A stretch of 64,000 nt of DNA. Origin: Lamellibrachia satsuma. Its lineage: Eukaryota > Annelida > Polychaeta > Sabellida > Siboglinidae. Positions 1-11,945 of this stretch are shown here, one piece after another; the first letter of the stretch is position 1; the number at the start of each line of letters is the position of its first letter. The translations under genes and the position numbers were made by a program. Below the pieces are notes generated by a model. It was not told the origin of the DNA. It made no database searches and worked only from the letters and a program-made list of their open reading frames with translations. The stretch covers positions 5,394,816 through 5,458,815 of the forward strand of contig BSQZ01000039.1 in assembly GCA_033239005.1 (NCBI GenBank), read 5' to 3'.

Positions 1-161
1 GGCTTGGACAATCCCACTGTTTTACGTTGTAATGGGATCCTTAATTACTATGTTGTTTGCCAAGTGATGTTAAAGGATGGATATGCATTAGTCAAAATCA
101 AATACACGCATTCATCATTAATAAAAATACACTATGCTAATACTTTCGCACATTAAATGTG

Positions 162-305
<144 letters not shown>

Positions 306-550
306 AACCAATGTGCTATTATTATCAGCGCATATAAACCACTGAGTGGTGTTTATTTATGATATATCTGAGACAGGACTAGTCAAATTAATAATGTGTA
401 CACATTACATGATGGACATGTCTACAATTCAGGCATTCCTGCAACTTATTAAATTACACTGCAGAAATATTATATTTATAATTGTATTAGCAAAAATAAC
501 TTGCTAATCACCAATGAAAATTCTACTACATATACACATACGTACATCAC

Positions 551-618
551 ATACACACACGCATGCATACATACGTACGTACGTACTTACGTACGTACGT
601 ACAAACATACATGCATAC
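551..618. repeat. (CATA/CGTA)n tetranucleotide tract
   Basis: Short imperfect tetranucleotide run mixing CATA and the self-complementary ACGT unit. The same two units recur at 17.2, 19.7 and 28.3 kb. Confidence 0.9.
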
Positions 619-1330
619 CAATCAAACCTTTCTGGCGTTTAGGTCAACAACCTTCTCAAGCTGACATATGAAACGGCAGGTAAGGTAACTGCAGGTAATG
701 GTAATGGTAAATGAGGCAATGATACATTTTTAGTCACGCAATACGTCATCACGCCTAGGTCGAGCACCGGAAATTAAACAAAACAGCGTCTTTCCGGCCA
801 AAGCAATAAAGTCAACCTACTTAATAAACGTATAAACATGACAAAGTGGAGAGATATTTGCGTCTCGCCTACAAATCACTTCAATGCACTAGGGTCATCT
901 CAGTGTTCAAGGGGCGAACATAAGGACACAGCACTTACTATGACAGCTTCCTGCTGAGGCCAAACTTGTTTACCGCTACCAGGTGTTTTTTCAAGATGCA
1001 ACTGACGTTGCTGTCACTGCCGTGCTAAACGTACTGACTTTCGGCTGTTGTAAATATAAATATGATTTCACTACTCGCATTAAACAGACCACTACATCGG
1101 TTCAACATAGAGTGTGAACAAATATAACTGGCTAATGAGCACGACGGTGGTGGAAACATTACAAGTGGAAATAGAACACGCATAATGTATTGGATCATGA
1201 CTGGTCCCAGTTGGTGTGGATTCACAGTAAGATGGTGTCCATTTCCTACCATCACTCATGAGATTCAGATAGCATTCCGCGTTAAAAAATTTTGCGAAAC
1301 GATTTCGAAAATACTGAGCTTAGGCATCTA
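619..1330. other. No recognisable feature
   Basis: Non-repetitive sequence apart from a small run of GGTAA-like words near 679-712. Open frames are short and show no motif on either strand. Confidence 0.6.
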
Positions 1331-1406
1331 ATGTGTTCCCCGCTGTCACAGTCGATCATGTGTATTTCTACAAAACAGTCCGTTGCGCAGATGAATTTAT
1401 AATTAA

Positions 1407-1592
1407 AAATGGCGAATATCTAGCGTTGGACCTTTCGTGTGGGCAAACGAATTGCACTGCGTCATTGGAGATTGTTTTGAAAGTGACGATGATACCAGCA
1501 GTGAAAATGATAGCGAAACGGGTGAGTCACTATCCGAAATTGACCAGCCAGTGCCGCGGCGACATCACAGCCTAATCGCGGTATCGTTTTAA
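1407..1592 (+). other. Short acidic open frame, unidentified
   Basis: This frame opens after a TAA at 1404-1406 and stops at 1590-1592, giving 61 codons. Its middle is rich in acidic and serine residues (CFESDDDTSSENDSETGES), followed by Pro/Arg/His residues. Acidic Ser-rich runs of this kind occur at the N-termini of some DNA-transposon proteins and in many nuclear proteins, so the composition alone does not identify it. A GGTGAGT at about 1521-1527 could be a splice donor, in which case this would be part of an exon. There is no convincing ATG in frame and no flanking exon that I recognise. Chance is quite possible. Confidence 0.2.
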
Positions 1593-1599
1593 ACACAAT

Positions 1600-2190
1600 T
1601 ATATTGGTAACAAAATAAATTATCAAATCACAGAAGAAGGGGCGACGGTGAGTTACTTAATTATTGCAGAATAATAAGCTATGCGTCATCTTTTAATGCT
1701 GCATCTGATAAACTAAAAAAGCCAGAGTTATCAAATGCGACATTTTGGTCGTTTATGCAAGTTACATATGTCGTACATAATCCGTATATGATCTTGACCA
1801 ATTGTTGGACATGTTTCCGATGGCAGATGACAAAGACAGAAAGTAGAAGCAGAAAGAAGAATATTTCAGTGAGTGAAAAATAAAAAAATAATAATCTAGG
1901 CGGTTATTTGTGGCGGCCGTGGCTCACAACAGAAAGACAAAACCACAATCACCACAGTTTAAAATCTGAACCAGCGGTTGCTACAGACGGAAGACCACTG
2001 TGCATCGTTGCATTGGTGGTCATGTTGACGCTTTGTTCGATTATAAGAAAAAGATATTCTGAAAAAAATCCAGCTCTCTTTTAATCATATCGCAATCGCG
2101 CCTACCCTCAAAACGGCAGTTTCTGCCAAATATCAATAAACGGTGTTTCGGGGACGTCAACTCCAAACTGCATTTCGAATCCGCTTCATA
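1600..2190. other. No recognisable feature
   Basis: AT-rich unique sequence with scattered short frames only. No LINE motif or tandem repeat is visible before the minisatellite begins. Confidence 0.55.
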
Positions 2191-2192
2191 CT

Positions 2193-2955
2193 GCAACATC
2201 TCTCTGCCAAATGTGTAACATCTCATTGCCAAAGGTGTAACATCTCACTGCCAAATGTGTAACATCTCACTGCCAAAGGTGTAACATCTCACTGCCAAAT
2301 GTGTAACATCTCACTGCCAAAGGTGTAACATCTCACTGCCAAAGGTGTAACGTCTCACTGCCAAAGGTGTGACATCTCACTGCCAAAGGTGGAACATCTC
2401 ACTGCCAAAGGTGTAACATCTCACTGCCAAAGGTGTAACGTCTCACTGCCAAAGGTGTGACATCTCACTGCCAAAGGTGGAACATCTCACTGCCAAAGGT
2501 GTAACGTCTCACTGCCAAAGGTGGAACATCTCACTGCCAAAGGTGGAACATCTCACTGCCAAAGGTGTAACATCTCACTACCATCACTAATGAAGAGCTG
2601 CACCGCAAAACAGATGCAACATCCTTGGCCACACAGATAAAGAAGAGAAGATGGAGATGGCTTGGACACGTGTGCCGAATGTCACCTGGCGCACTGCCCA
2701 AGACAGCCTTACGCTGGACAGCAGATGGAAAAAGGAGACGTGGTCGCCCAAAAGAAACATGGAGAAGAACAGTGGAGAAGGAGATGAAAGAATGCGGCCT
2801 GATATGGAACACCATCACCAAATGGGCTGCAGACCGACAGCAGTGGCGCTCTCTTGTTGATGCCTTATGTGCCATCGGGCACGAAGAGGACTAAGTAAGT
2901 AAGTAAGTAACCAAAGGTGTAACATCTCACTGCCAAAGGGGTGACATTTCGAACG
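2193..2955. repeat. 22-bp minisatellite, split by a LINE insertion
   Basis: Tandem 22-bp units containing CATCTCACTGCCAAAGG run from 2193 to about 2580 and resume at about 2909-2950, roughly 19 units in all. Units differ mainly at AAAGGTGTAA versus AAATGTGTAA and GTGGAA. The right-hand units continue the array after an inserted LINE 3' end (2580-2909). The array therefore existed before the insertion. Confidence 0.95.
2580..2909 (+). mobile_element. 5'-truncated RTE-like LINE, C-terminal end plus (TAAG)n tail
   Basis: An uninterrupted frame from 2580 to the stop at 2892-2894 encodes the C-terminal tail of a LINE ORF2 protein. It reads TITNEELHRKTDATS, then RRWRWLGHVCRMSPGALPK, then GKRRRGRPKETWRRTVEKE, and ends CAIGHEED. 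The basic GRPKETWRR block and WLGHV motif are typical of RTE-like elements and sit downstream of the reverse transcriptase domain. The stop overlaps a (TAAG)n tail at 2892-2909, as expected for elements with microsatellite 3' ends. Nothing upstream of this tail is present, so the copy is heavily 5'-truncated and inactive. It landed inside the 22-bp minisatellite. Its lack of stops suggests a fairly recent insertion. Confidence 0.88.
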
Positions 2956-4450
2956 TTCCAACTTTGCTGGGTTAAAACAGGTAGTAAACAAAATCACTGA
3001 AATCGGCTACTTAGAGTAGGTTTTATAGGCACTACATTCGGGAAACATTTCGGAAAGCCTAACTGTCGTCTAACATCTACATCTACAACGAACACATCGA
3101 ACAAACGATTTTCGACGTAACAATATACATTCTTCTTTCTGACAACGGTGACGTATTTCATTAACGTTCTTCAACATACCGGAAATTTGAAGGCGTTCTT
3201 GCGTGGAGTTGAACAGGTAGGTAGTTGTCTGGTACGACTAGTTATGTCGATATTTTGAATCAGATGACGAGACTAACAGGCTCACTGGTGTTGACACGGA
3301 AGTAGTGTATGAAATCAATCACTAATTGGTCAACATCTTAAGTAAGTAAGTAAGATATATAGGCTAATATGACCACACCGCGCGGAAGTACTCACGGTAA
3401 TGATGTTCCGAACACAAGAGTGAGAGTAAACAAAGCTACAGTGAACACTGCATTACACAATACATTCAAGTACCTTCTCATGCCATCCAACTAGCCACTC
3501 ACTTCGCATCAGCATGACTGAGAGCATGTTTTATCACGAGCTCTCAACGTCTTCGAGTGGCTTCATTAACAGTTATTTCCAAGGTTACCGAAACAAAACC
3601 CACCAGGATGAAATCACACTGGACATACTAGCGAGCGTTCACCTCAATAGAAGACACGCCAATTCCACATACAATGCTTTCCACAGGTGCCCAAGAAGAG
3701 AACTTGCCACACCAATTTATGAAATGCAACTACATCTATATTTCTTTGTCAGTGTGCGTAGTTCTTAGTGTTTCGAAATGCCAATGCCCGTGGGTAAAAC
3801 TGGAGCGACCATCCCCCACCGTAGCTGATCGTGGTTGTTAGTGCAACGACTCTCAGGTATTGGAACTAGCTTCTTGGCGCCGCTAAACAACAGGCGGTGA
3901 TACAGAAGGCGAGGTGGGAGAGCTTGGATGGTGAAGCTGTTCCATTAAAAAAACACCATACTCCGACTCAGGACCATCGGATGACATCGGGTGAGTCCGA
4001 GTAGCCCAGAAATAATCTCACTTCAGACAGACATTTGAGTTAAAGGGGCAGGAAAACCCCTACACAATAACCCAATGACAGCACACAGCCAGCGTGTCGA
4101 TGTCTGTAAAAACCGGCAAGGTACTTGACTTACTTGGCTGAAGCCTTTAATATTTACACATATAACGCCAGAACACAAAGTGAAGAAGAGAACATCCAAC
4201 GACTAATATATTAAACAACATATCTTATGTGAAACAAAAAGAAATGTAGATGGTCTAAGTGAAACAAAGGAAAGAATCTGGTTGTGTAAGAGAGGAAGAC
4301 CAGAAGCAAAAGAAGTAGTTTTATGACACTGGTTGTTGATATGTTGAGTTAAGCGGTTCAAACGACACCAACACATAGTTAGTTATATTATGAGCATTTG
4401 GATATACAGAGAAAAAGAAACAAGAGCTACATTAATGAAGAAAACAGTAT
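2956..4450. other. No clear feature
   Basis: Mixed unique sequence. The stretch 3780-4130 is less AT-rich and could be an old LINE leader, but I cannot find a diagnostic motif. The only simple repeat is the TAAG tract at 3339. Confidence 0.45.
3339..3354 (+). repeat. (TAAG)n tract, possible LINE-tail remnant
   Basis: Four TAAG units matching the tail of the LINE fragment at 2580-2909. No coding remnant is visible just upstream, so this may be a very short insertion or chance. Confidence 0.4.
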
Positions 4451-4453
4451 ATA

Positions 4454-4455
4454 TA

Positions 4456-4519
<64 letters not shown>

Positions 4520-4520
4520 C
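4454..4520. repeat. (TG)n-(TA)n compound microsatellite
   Basis: A short TATATG/TG run passes directly into about 50 bp of TA repeats. Confidence 0.97.
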
Positions 4521-4618
4521 AATGAACATGGGAAAGCCATAGCGGACATACAAAGAACCAAATAAAATGCCTCTTCACTAATCATCGAGCAATTGAAGAC
4601 AGTTGTGGAATCATATCA

Positions 4619-4666
4619 ACAGTATGTATAGGAAGAGTATGTATAGGAAGAGTATGTATAGGAAGC
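4619..4666. repeat. 15-bp tandem repeat, 3 units
   Basis: Three identical AGTATGTATAGGAAG units in a row. The unit is a multiple of three, so it shows as a Met-Tyr-Arg-Lys-Ser repeat in one forward frame. Confidence 0.93.
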
Positions 4667-5500
4667 GATCAAAATTTAATGAGAACCAGAAAAACGATCA
4701 CAAGCTAGCAAGATTGAACACTATAATACGACCCAAAGCGTTATCAAGAAACGCAATTATTTTCATGGCAAAAAGGAAAATTTTATCAATATCATCAAAG
4801 CAGAAACAACAAAGATACCCAAAACACTGTCAATAAACAAAATAATGAAAACGTGACGTACATCATCAAATAAAAAGCTACAAAGAGAGAACCCACGGGA
4901 AAGCTAAAATACATCTTCTATATCGGACAAATGCGTTTAAGATCAAATAACACCAGTTACAAAGCAGAAGAGAATATATAAGTTGGCACTTGATTGACGG
5001 CCACATTAAACATACACCCTGGGCCGTTGGACTAAGTGAACCAGAAAATAGCCCATTAAAATATAGGTGCGGTTCCATTGACGCGCTTCATACATTCCGT
5101 TGGTGGCATTAAAAGTACACATCTTTGTAACATGCGGGTATATATCTAATATATATAGCAAAGGGTTTGTTTATCTCTTTTCTGTATCTTATGCTCGGTT
5201 GCATTTGTGGGTCGGTCTGTGATCCAGGGCCCCTTATGTGGGGTCGGATGTGGAACCGTCAACACGTTTGTATGAAAGCCCACGTTATAGCGATGATCCG
5301 GTCTTTAGATTGTCGAGTTTTAGGGCTCAGTGTCTATGTGCTGGCTTGATAGTAGGCTTTCTTTATTTTCCCACATTTTCTTGACTTGGTCAGAAGTGTA
5401 CGTACGTACCTTAATCCAGTGTTTTAACCATATTATGTAGTACAACTGTTAAGGCCTTGGTTTGTGATGCATCTTTCAGGATGTACGCATCACAACGTCT
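4667..5500. other. No clear feature
   Basis: Unique A-rich sequence. Some phrases around 4990-5110 look like degraded coding DNA, but no motif can be named. Confidence 0.4.
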
Positions 5501-5519
5501 GGAATGTCTGTTTACAGAA

Positions 5520-5950
5520 GCCTGTTCTTCAAGGCTTAAGCATCACGGTAGCCTGAAGTAAATGGTGGTCACTGCCAACATTTGCGCCTCTCCAAACACG
5601 GACTTCCGGTAACGATCTCCGCGTTAGATTTGGTCTAATGTGGCATTTGGGGAAATCCTAGTCAACTTATGGAAGTTTTATGTGCAAACAAGTCTCCGCC
5701 TCTCACAATGTTGTTCAAGCCACAACAATCAAGCAGCATTTCTCTCCCACAGCATCCCACATCCCTGAAAACACATTATTCTCTCTGACATCATTGTCAG
5801 GCACAACCTTTGCGTTATAATCGCCCATGATGATTAGGACTTCGTGTGCAAGTAATCTCTCTGCTTGCAGCATGCTGCGGAAGACCTTTCTCATCCGGAC
5901 CTGCGTCATTAGTTACGGAGTAACATTGGAATATTGGCTTATGTCGATGT
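5520..5950 (-). mobile_element. RTE-like LINE endonuclease fragment
   Basis: The minus strand encodes part of the apurinic endonuclease domain of a LINE. It shows LLAHEVLIIMGDYNAKV, which carries the GDxNAKV catalytic block, then a stretch corresponding to the GRHG(L)GE loop (here FSGMWDAVGE). A frameshifted continuation carries a GGDLFAHKT-like motif and an RGANVGSDHH-like motif (the SDHH catalytic histidine). At least two frame breaks and several stops separate these pieces, so it is a relic. The motif order fits RTE-type elements, possibly the same group as the 2.6-kb tail. Confidence 0.75.
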
Positions 5951-5959
5951 GGTGTGTCA

Positions 5960-7190
5960 GCCAAAACGTTCCCATCTGCACTCACTGTTTCCCATGAAAC
6001 CTAGTTTGTAATATCTTCAGCTTGTGCTTGACTTTGGGAGCTGTTTTTGTTTTTTCGTTAAAACATATTTGCTGCGGTCATAATGTTAGAATAATATTAT
6101 TTATACAATGCAACGTGATTTTACTGTAACGAACGGTCATACCTTGTACCTTTGAAAAGGAGTGTAGGTCTTGACGTACATGACAATGCTTGCTTAGTCA
6201 TTAAGCAACAACAGCAAAACAGTTTTTTCATTTTGTTTTCATGGAATGCTCATCATAAGCTCGGCATTGTTAAAAGACGGCGACTGGTGGTTGCTGGGAG
6301 CAATGCAGACATTCAACCGAATACAATGGTATCCATTAATATTTGATTGCATTGAAAGCCAATGTGAAGAGACTGTGTTACTCTGATAACCTGTTCAATC
6401 AATGCAACAGAACGATGTTTTTGGGAGCCATAGCTATGTGTTATTATGCTTGAATTGTACTTGTACTAATTATGATATGTAAGGCACAACATTTTGGCTT
6501 CAGTAAATAATGAGGATGCCTAGTCCACCCATAACAACTGTCAGAATTACTGCAGTACGTTACATCCGGTTCTGATGAAAGTGACATATTTCCAATCTGA
6601 CTACCAGTTCGATTTGTTTCCTTTGAGATTAGAGTCACCATGCAACAACCATGCAACGGTGTTTTATTATTCATAATAAAAAAAAATTGTTTTAAATACA
6701 CGACGATCAAAATCAAAATAAAATTAAATTAAATTAAATTTTACACCGCGTATCTCTAAAAATAGAATCAGGGGTGTTTACAATAAAAAAGTAAAAAAAA
6801 AAAATTAATTAAAATACATTATATTAGTGACTATAATTATTACAGGCTGTTCACCCCTCATTATTTGGAAAAGGGATGGGAACACACGCATTAAATATAC
6901 GATCCTCTCAATACATCAATGTTTTCCTTTTCCATGAACCGGTTATTTTATGTGGTAATTTCAGTTTGCTTATGTGATAATTTAAATTTGCAGTAATCTT
7001 GCTAAACTGTGCTGGAAACAGTAGATGCACGAAGGCTACTCCAGTTTATGAACTGTAGACGACATATCACGTCCATTCAACCCTTGAATATTGTTGGCTT
7101 CCGCTGGGTAGCTATTATAATGGCATATCAGAATATTTTAACCAGGAGGATTATATAATCAATAACAAGAGGTTCCCACAGTACAATACC
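5960..7190. other. AT-rich, no gene seen
   Basis: Apart from the pentanucleotide run there is no repeat or motif. Open frames are short and unremarkable on both strands. Confidence 0.55.
6719..6743. repeat. (AAATT)n short tract
   Basis: About five AAATT units flanked by further A/T homopolymers up to about 6810. Confidence 0.85.
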
Positions 7191-7420
7191 ACAAAACAAT
7201 TCGCCTTTCCTCTTCGGTCCTTTGAAGGACGGGAGCCGCATCACATCGTCCGCCTTCTCAACGAGCCGTCTCCATTTATCGCCATCTTCTGCCATTCTTT
7301 CCCAATCTAGGCTGTTCATCCCTGCCCTTCTGAGATCTCTCTTAACACTACCCATTCCCCTCCTTCTTCTACTCCTACTACCACCCTCTTTTGTTTCCCT
7401 TGCTCTCATTTTCAATCAGT
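7140..7420 (-). mobile_element. LINE ORF2 C-terminal fragment
   Basis: The minus strand reads through SRSRRRRGMGSVKRDLRRAGMNSLDWERMAEDGDKWRRLVEKADD. This matches the usual LINE C-terminal layout of a basic GRP-like block, a KRDLR helix and a DRxxWRxLV end. It is degenerate: the GRPK core has become RRRGMG. The reverse transcriptase domain is absent. It could belong to an RTE- or I/Jockey-like clade. Confidence 0.6.
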
Positions 7421-7429
7421 CCTCACTCA

Positions 7430-8110
7430 TTCTCTGTATTTGTCCTGCCCATCACAGTCTGTTTCTCACTGCCTTCATTTTTAGGTGTTTCTTCATTCCA
7501 ATCTCTTCTCTTAACTGATCAACATAATTCAAGTTCGAGTTATGCCAATCAAGGCGTGCCACGCAGCTGGCAGCCAGGTCGATATCATAGTTTACACGTA
7601 GGATGTGACTGTGAGATATTCCCTTGAGGTCTAATTAGATCCGTTCTCGGGAATGTGTCGGCAGGTTTGTCAATGGACATGCGGCGCAGGAGATGTCATG
7701 GTAAATGTGAAACTCGATATGTGTCCACAGGGCTCAGATTTACCAGCATCACGACGGTTGTTCTTTGCTATTTTTCGAGTTACAATAGCAGTCAGGTGTC
7801 AGTGTCAACAGAAAGGCATGTAGCATACAAGATTCCTGAAGCATCCAAGTCGGATCAAGTCACAATGGTTGGAATGAATACCTTTAGATTATGTTTTTGC
7901 AAAGCTTCTTTCGTTACGGTGAAATATGTTTGTGCTCGTGGGCTTAGAACAATATTCAGTTACCTACATAACAGCACCTGTGTTAATGCAAATCGTCAGT
8001 TGGTGCCAAACACAACGTATCCCACACCGATTCTACCGTTCACTATCGTCACACGTGATTGTTAGGCCCAGTAAATAGTATGGTTTGACTTTTGGATGTG
8101 ACATTTGCTC
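7430..8110. other. Unassigned, long chance-like frame
   Basis: A 136-codon forward frame (7655-8065) starts at TTG and has no recognisable domain, and its base composition is like its surroundings. I treat it as chance. Confidence 0.4.
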
Positions 8111-8117
8111 CGAAGCA

Positions 8118-8322
8118 TATAAGTGTAAACGGAAGAATAATTGTTTGACACCAAGGTTTGTTGCCCAGAATCACCTATAAGCAGTGCTATGTCTACAGGG
8201 TATCCCCCCGGACATAACTATGTAAGTGTAGAAGGAAGAGTAATAGGTTGACATCAAGGTTTGTTGGCCCGAATCACCTATATGCAGTTCTATGTCTACA
8301 AGGTATCCCCCGGACATAACTA
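8118..8322. repeat. Tandem duplication, about 104 bp x 2
   Basis: Two adjacent diverged copies share landmarks such as GTTTGTTG, GAATCACCTATA, CTATGTCTACA and CCCGGACATAACTA. Identity looks to be near 85-90%. Confidence 0.85.
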
Positions 8323-8398
8323 TGACTTCAGAAACAAGATGACGAAGGTCATCTAGGAAGGCAATGGTATTGCAGCCAGTGAGAGAATACTATAGATA

Positions 8399-8452
8399 TG
8401 ATAACCCACTGGTAAATGATAACCCACTGATAAATGATAACCCATTGAGCTG
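8399..8452. repeat. 18-bp tandem repeat, 3 units
   Basis: Three units of GATAACCCACTGGTAAAT with one or two substitutions each. Confidence 0.9.
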
Positions 8453-8561
8453 ATGTGAACCGTACACATATACTTAAATGTTTTTGGTTTTTATTGGAAT
8501 TCCGGTCTAGTTACACTTTAGAATGATCGGTGTTTAACATACTCCTTCATTGTATGCCCTT

Positions 8562-9735
8562 TCACCCAGTACTCTCTTTCACCGAGTACTCTCTTTCACC
8601 GAGTACTCTCTTTCACCCAGTACTCTCTTTCACACAGTACTCTCTTTCACACAGTACTCTCTTTCACACAGTACTCTCTTTCACACAGTACTATCTTTCA
8701 CATAGTACTCTCTTTCACACAGTACTCTCTTTCACACAGTACTCTCTTTCATCCAGTACTCTCTTTCACACAGTACTCTCTTTCACACAGTACTCTCTTT
8801 CACACAGTACTCTCTTTCACCCAGAACTCTCTTTCACACAGTACTCTCTTTCACACAGTACTCTCTTTCACCCAGCACTCTCTTTCACACAGTACTCTCT
8901 TTCACCGAGTACTCTCTTTCACACAGTACTCTCTTTCACACAGTACTCTCTTTCACACAGTACTCTCTTTCACACAGTACTCTCTTTCACACAGTACTCT
9001 CTTTCATCCAGTACTCTCTTTCACACAGTACTCGCTTTCACACAGTACTCTCTTTCACCCAGTACTCTCTTTCACACAGTACTCTCTTTCACACAGTACT
9101 CTCTTTCACCCAGTACTCTCTTTCACACAGTACTCTCTTTCACCCAGAACTCTCTTTCACACAGTACTCTCTTTCACACAGTACTCTCTTTCACCCAGCA
9201 CTCTCTTTCACACAGTACTCTCTTTCACCGAGTACTCTCTTTCACACAGTACTCTCTTTCACACAGTACTCTCTTTCACCCAGTACTCTCTTTCACACAG
9301 TACTCTCTTTCACCCAGTACTCTCTTTCACACAGTACTCTCTTTCACCCAGCACTCTCTTTCACACAGTACTCTCTTTCACCGAGTACTCTCTTTCACAC
9401 AGTACTCTCTTTCACACAGTACTCTCTTTCACACAGTACTCTCTTTCACACAGTACTCTCTTTCACACAGTACTCTCTTTCATCCAGTACTCTCTTTCAC
9501 ACAGTACTCGCTTTCACACAGTACTCTCTTTCACCCAGTACTCTCTTTCACACAGTACTCTCTTTCACACAGTACTCTCTTTCACACAGTACTCTCTTTC
9601 ACCCAGTACTCTCTTTCACACAGTACTCTCTTTCACCCAGTACTCTCTTTCACCCAGCACTCTCTTTCATCCAGTACTCTCTTTCATCCAGTACTCTCTT
9701 TCACACAGTACTCTCTTTCACCCAGTACTCTCAAC
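8562..9735. repeat. 17-bp minisatellite with 476-bp higher-order period
   Basis: About 69 units of TACTCTCTTTCACACAG. Variant units (CACCGAG, CACCCAG, CATCCAG, CCCAGCACT, ACTCGCTT) are not random. The GCACT variant at 8871 recurs at 9347 and the ACTCG variant at 9031 recurs at 9507, both 476 bp (28 units) apart, so a block was duplicated. No forward frame contains a stop, because 17 is not a multiple of three and the unit lacks stops in all three frames. This creates a spurious 428-codon open frame. Confidence 0.97.
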
Positions 9736-9990
9736 ATGTTGAACTCCGCAGGTAAATTCTTCATCAGCCCTTCTCTACCCACTACGGACACTCACTATGT
9801 TGTGCTTGCTGTGTAGCAGGGCCTTGAAACCGTTAACCCTTTCTCCGTCATGCCCGGCCTTCTGCCATTTTTCTTCTTCACATTTTCATCATTTCCCAGT
9901 GTGACCCATTATATTGGTCATTTCTGTGTAATATTCCTTCTGTTGGCATTTTTAAACGTTCGTCGTCATCGTGATGTACAATACAGTTTG

Positions 9991-10435
9991 TTGTCTCTTC
10001 TTGACATACTCCATCAATTGTCTTTCATCTTGTGCCATGTTAATTAACTCGGCATTGTTTATTGTTGTCTCTTCTTGACATACTCCATCAATTGTCTTTC
10101 ATCTTGTGCCATGTTAATTAACTCGGCATTGTTTATTGTTGTCTCTTCTTGACATACTCCATCAATTGTTTTTCATCTTGTACCATGTTAATTAACTCGG
10201 CATTGTTTATTGTTGTCTCTTCTTGGCATACTCCATCAATTGTCTTTCATCTTGTGCCATGTTAATTAACTCTGCATTGTTTATTGTTGTCTCTTCTTGA
10301 CATACTCCATCAATTGTCTTTCATCTTGTGCCATGTTGATTAACTCTGCATTGTTTATTGTTGTCTCTTCTTGACATACTCCATCAATTGTCTTTCATCT
10401 TGTGCCATGTTGATTAACTCTGCATTGTTTATTCT
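9991..10435. repeat. 74-bp tandem repeat, 6 units
   Basis: Six units start at 9991, 10065, 10139, 10213, 10287 and 10361. Landmarks are TTGTCTCTTCTTGACATAC, CCATCAATTG and TAATTAACTCGGCATTG. The last two units share TTGATTAACTC, showing stepwise amplification. Confidence 0.95.
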
Positions 10436-10619
10436 TTCTGCTTAACTTTTTCTGTCCACCCTCCTAAATACCCACTCAAGAAGTTTCCAAAGCGTTTTGA
10501 TGTCAATTTGTACATTATGATGGATTAGATTGTTCATCACATGCGAGTTTCAGGATTTGCAAAAGTATATTGACAAGCCCGGTCGCGTGGAAGTGTTCGG
10601 CAGCGTAACCAGCTCAGGA

Positions 10620-10825
10620 GCGGAAGTGATGGTACGAGAGAGGCGTCTTCGGTTGATCGGGCACCGTGTCCAGGTCACATTAACAGAGGGGAGACGGAGA
10701 AGGTGCTCAGTAGCAGAGGACCGTGGGAACGTCTGCTGTCAGACGATCTGGGTAGCCTTGGCATAAACAGAAGAGACATTCTGAGGAAATCGAATGAATT
10801 TTCGAACGGGCAGAATGATGAAGAA
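10620..10825 (+). mobile_element. LINE ORF2 C-terminal fragment
   Basis: The forward strand encodes VRERRLRLIGHRVQ and then, one frame over, a relic of the LINE tail: a basic GRRRR block and GPWERLLSDDLGSLGINRRDI. The RxRRLRxxGH motif followed by a basic block and a LGIxxxDI segment is the conserved C-terminal layout of several LINE clades. One frameshift near 10700 separates the parts. The trinucleotide tract that follows may be the element's microsatellite tail. Confidence 0.55.
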
Positions 10826-10868
<43 letters not shown>

Positions 10869-10911
10869 ATGAGGAGGAGGAGGAGGAGGAGGACGACGAC
10901 GATGATGATAT
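10825..10911. repeat. (CTG)n-(ATG)n-(GAG)n-(GAC)n trinucleotide tract
   Basis: Successive runs of CTG, GAT, GAG and GAC triplets. In the forward frame they read as poly-Ala, Asp and Glu. The position directly after a LINE C-terminus suggests origin as a LINE 3' tail. Confidence 0.95.
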
Positions 10912-11638
10912 ACAGTTTAGTGTAAACAGATCATACGCATTGGCGTAGAAGGTTTTTGCTCGAGGAATCGCGCAGTTACGATCTAAAAACTGACTACAAA
11001 ACTCGATAGGCTGGTATCAGTGACTGGTGGTGTTGACGGCGCGTCAGCCATTGTTGTTATTCCTGTGTGAAAGTCTGCGGCTACACAAAATTGCCAGTTT
11101 GCTGACACGTCTCTTGTGTACGTTTCTCGTGTGAAATGTCGAATAATTATTTAAATTGCGGCGGGTTGACGGGTTGACGCTGACAAGTGTTGTTTATTGA
11201 AAAGTCGACTCATCATCTCATGTGATGTGAATTAGCTTGGTATGGGGTCATGTATGGGCAAACACGAATAAGCGTCTAGGCACGCAGTTGTGTAGTTAGT
11301 GTCCGAATGGCGAGTGGAAAAACTGGCAAATTCGTTAAATAACAATCCTGAATATTCTACATTATTTTCATGTTTCTACCTGTGTCTTGCTAATTTAAAT
11401 GTGATTGTACGAACGGTCATATATAACAAAACCATTGTACAATGCGTAGGACGACAAAACAGTAATTCTTCGTCAATAGTCGAATGATCCCGTTGATAGA
11501 ATAAAACTACATAATTAAATTAAATAAAAAATTATTGTGCAAACTTGCTGCAACCATCTCCAATGGACTGACATTCTGGGTAAATAACCTTCTTTTTAGT
11601 TCCCAGGGACCTGATAAGTAGGTACATCGAATTGTTAT
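10912..11638. other. No recognisable feature
   Basis: Unique sequence, moderately AT-rich, without motif-bearing frames. Confidence 0.55.
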
Positions 11639-11639
11639 C

Positions 11640-11945
11640 AGCTCTCTGAAGAGTGTCCTGGTAGTATTCTCCCTGAAGAGTGTCCTGGTAGTATTCTCTC
11701 TGAAGAGTGTCCTGGTAGTATTCACTCTGAAGAGTGTCATGGTAGTATTCACTCTGAAGACTGTCCTGGTAGTATTCTCTCTGCAGAGTGTCCTGGTAGT
11801 ATTCACTCTGAAGAGTGTCCTGGTAGTATTCTCTCTGAAGAGTGTCCTGGTAGTATTCTTTCTGAAGAGTGTCCTGATAGTATTCACTCTGAAGAGTGTC
11901 ATGGTACTATTCTCTCTGAAGAGTGTCCTGGTAGTATTCACTCTT
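11640..11945. repeat. 27-bp minisatellite, about 11 units
   Basis: Units contain GAAGAGTGTCCTGGTAGTAT followed by TCTCTC or TCACTC. The period is nine codons, so both strands give long regular peptide repeats (for example FRENTTRTL on the minus strand). Substitutions fall in all codon positions, which argues against coding. Confidence 0.95.

Noticed and set aside
2531..2875. 114-codon minus frame opposite the LINE tail
   Set aside because: Antisense shadow of the well-supported forward LINE C-terminus.
7655..8065. 136-codon forward frame starting at TTG
   Set aside because: No ATG near the start, no domain, ordinary composition and no splice context. Likely chance.
8530..9816. 428-codon forward open frame
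   Set aside because: It is made by a 17-bp minisatellite whose unit has no stop in any of the three forward frames. It shows no protein-level constraint.
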